From Streptomyces antibioticus (GTDB lineage: Bacteria; Actinomycetota; Actinomycetes; Streptomycetales; Streptomycetaceae): 64,000 nt of DNA. Positions 63,319-64,000 of this stretch are shown here, in pieces (positions within the stretch are counted from its first letter, which is position 1; the number at the start of each line of letters is the position of its first letter). Under the pieces are notes generated by a model. It did not search any database, was not told the DNA's origin, and was given only the letters and a program-made list of their open reading frames with translations. The stretch spans positions 558,001 through 622,000 of the forward strand of contig NZ_CM007717.1 of NCBI RefSeq assembly GCF_002019855.1. The letters run 5' to 3'. A program made the position numbers and the translations under genes.

Positions 63319-64000
63319 CCGGCGCGGGGTCGCGGGCGGTGGCCCGGTGGAAGGACCGGGTCGCCGCGTCCGATCCCGGGCTCCTGCGGCTGACCGCCGG
63401 GCTGCGGACGGTGGGCGCGATCTCGCTGACGCTGGCCGTGCTCTCGCTGCTGGGGGCCGATGTCGACCAGCTCGTCGCCGGCGCGGTCGCCTCGATGGTC
63501 GCCACCTTCGCGGTCCGCGAGAAGAAGCGCGGCGGGCAGGCGATCACGCTGGCGCTGGGCCTGGTGGTGGCGCTGGTGTCGGTGTCGCTGGCGTCGCTGC
63601 TCAGCTCGCGGGTGGTGATCGGGGACGTCTTCTTCGTCGTGTTCATCTTCTGCGCGGTGTACGGGCGCCGGTTCGGCGACCGGGGCACGGCGCTCGGTCT
63701 GATCGGCTTCCAGGTCTACTTCCTGTCGCTGTTCGTCGCGGCGTCGCACGAGAGCCTGCTCGGGCTGTGGCGGGTGATCGCGGTCGCCTTCGCGTGCAGT
63801 GCGCTGGCGCGGTTCGTGCTGGTGCCGCAGAGTTCGGCGGGCATCCTCGACCGGCTGCGGCAGGCGTTCCGGGCGCGGCTGGCGCAGCTCCTGGACGCCC
63901 AGTTGGAGCTGCTGGACGCCGGTCCGCACGAGGTGGAGAAGGCCCTCGCCCATGTGCGGGAGGGCAACGCCCGGCTGCACGAGAGCGCCCTGATGATCCA
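63315..64000 (+). CDS. FUSC-family membrane protein, N-terminal part (runs off window)
   Basis: The GTG at 63315 overlaps the ndh stop by GTGA. The visible 228 residues have about six membrane helices (LRTVGAISLTLAVLSLLG, AITLALGLVVALVSVSLASLL, VVIGDVFFVVFIFCAVYG and others), then a helical cytoplasmic segment RLRQAFRARLAQLLDAQLELL. This resembles fusaric acid resistance/aromatic acid exporter (FUSC) proteins. The remainder, including any second membrane block, is outside the window. Confidence 0.8.
   Translation, partial: MTGAGSRAVARWKDRVAASDPGLLRLTAGLRTVGAISLTLAVLSLLGADVDQLVAGAVASMVATFAVREKKRGGQAITLALGLVVALVSVSLASLLSSRVVIGDVFFVVFIFCAVYGRRFGDRGTALGLIGFQVYFLSLFVAASHESLLGLWRVIAVAFACSALARFVLVPQSSAGILDRLRQAFRARLAQLLDAQLELLDAGPHEVEKALAHVREGNARLHESALMI

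Overview
The window is a stretch of linear-chromosome core/near-core DNA from a Streptomyces species. Reasons: very high GC with strong third-position GC bias, frequent GTG (and one TTG) starts, many ATGA/GTGA stop-start overlaps, many secreted hydrolases, a complete conservon (cvnABCD plus two P450s), and the GlgE maltosyltransferase cluster. No foreign island, IS element, prophage, CRISPR array, tRNA or rRNA gene was seen; composition is uniform.

Layout. 1-4.3 kb: 5' end of NAD-dependent ligase ligA, two unknown genes, then a membrane Ser/Thr kinase overlapping a single-pass membrane partner with a related extracellular domain. 4.4-12.9 kb: GH16-like protein, SGNH esterase, 14-TM drug exporter, secreted lipase, MOSC protein, GHKL regulator, GH46 chitosanase with a palindromic operator, small unknowns. 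12.9-16.0 kb: a three-gene cobalamin-type ABC importer behind a cobalamin riboswitch. 16.1-20.9 kb: secreted M4 protease, small secreted protein, flavodoxin-like protein, Roadblock-like protein, ArsR regulator with a minisatellite tail. 21.1-27.3 kb: Prim-Pol-like protein and the conservon, ending in a CYP157-like P450 lacking the ExxR arginine and a CYP154-like P450. 27.4-35.2 kb: PucR and TetR regulators, YrdC/Sua5 protein, dienelactone hydrolase, GH64 glucanase with a LacI-type operator, second M4 protease. 35.6-46.9 kb: phosphoesterase, LLM oxidoreductase, TauD dioxygenase, aldo/keto reductase, Prx/DoxX pair, ATP-dependent DNA ligase, NPP1-type protein, stand-alone hemC, SigB-type sigma factor, VOC protein. 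47-57.6 kb: glycogen/trehalose metabolism: GHKL protein-glgX on the minus strand, and glgE-treS-pep2-glgB on the plus strand. 57.6-64 kb: carboxylate-amine ligase, acyl-CoA synthetase, GHKL protein, PRC-barrel protein, type II NADH dehydrogenase, and the start of an FUSC-family transporter.

How the genes work together. TreS makes maltose, Pep2 phosphorylates it, GlgE polymerises maltose-1-phosphate into alpha-1,4-glucan and GlgB branches it; GlgX debranches the product. The conservon couples a sensor-like GHKL protein, a Roadblock protein, a DUF742 protein and a small GTPase to two P450s. The GH16, GH46, GH64, lipase, esterase and M4 genes form a polymer-degrading secretome, with operator-like palindromes in front of at least two of them. 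Function names rest on motif and family recognition by eye; no database search was run.
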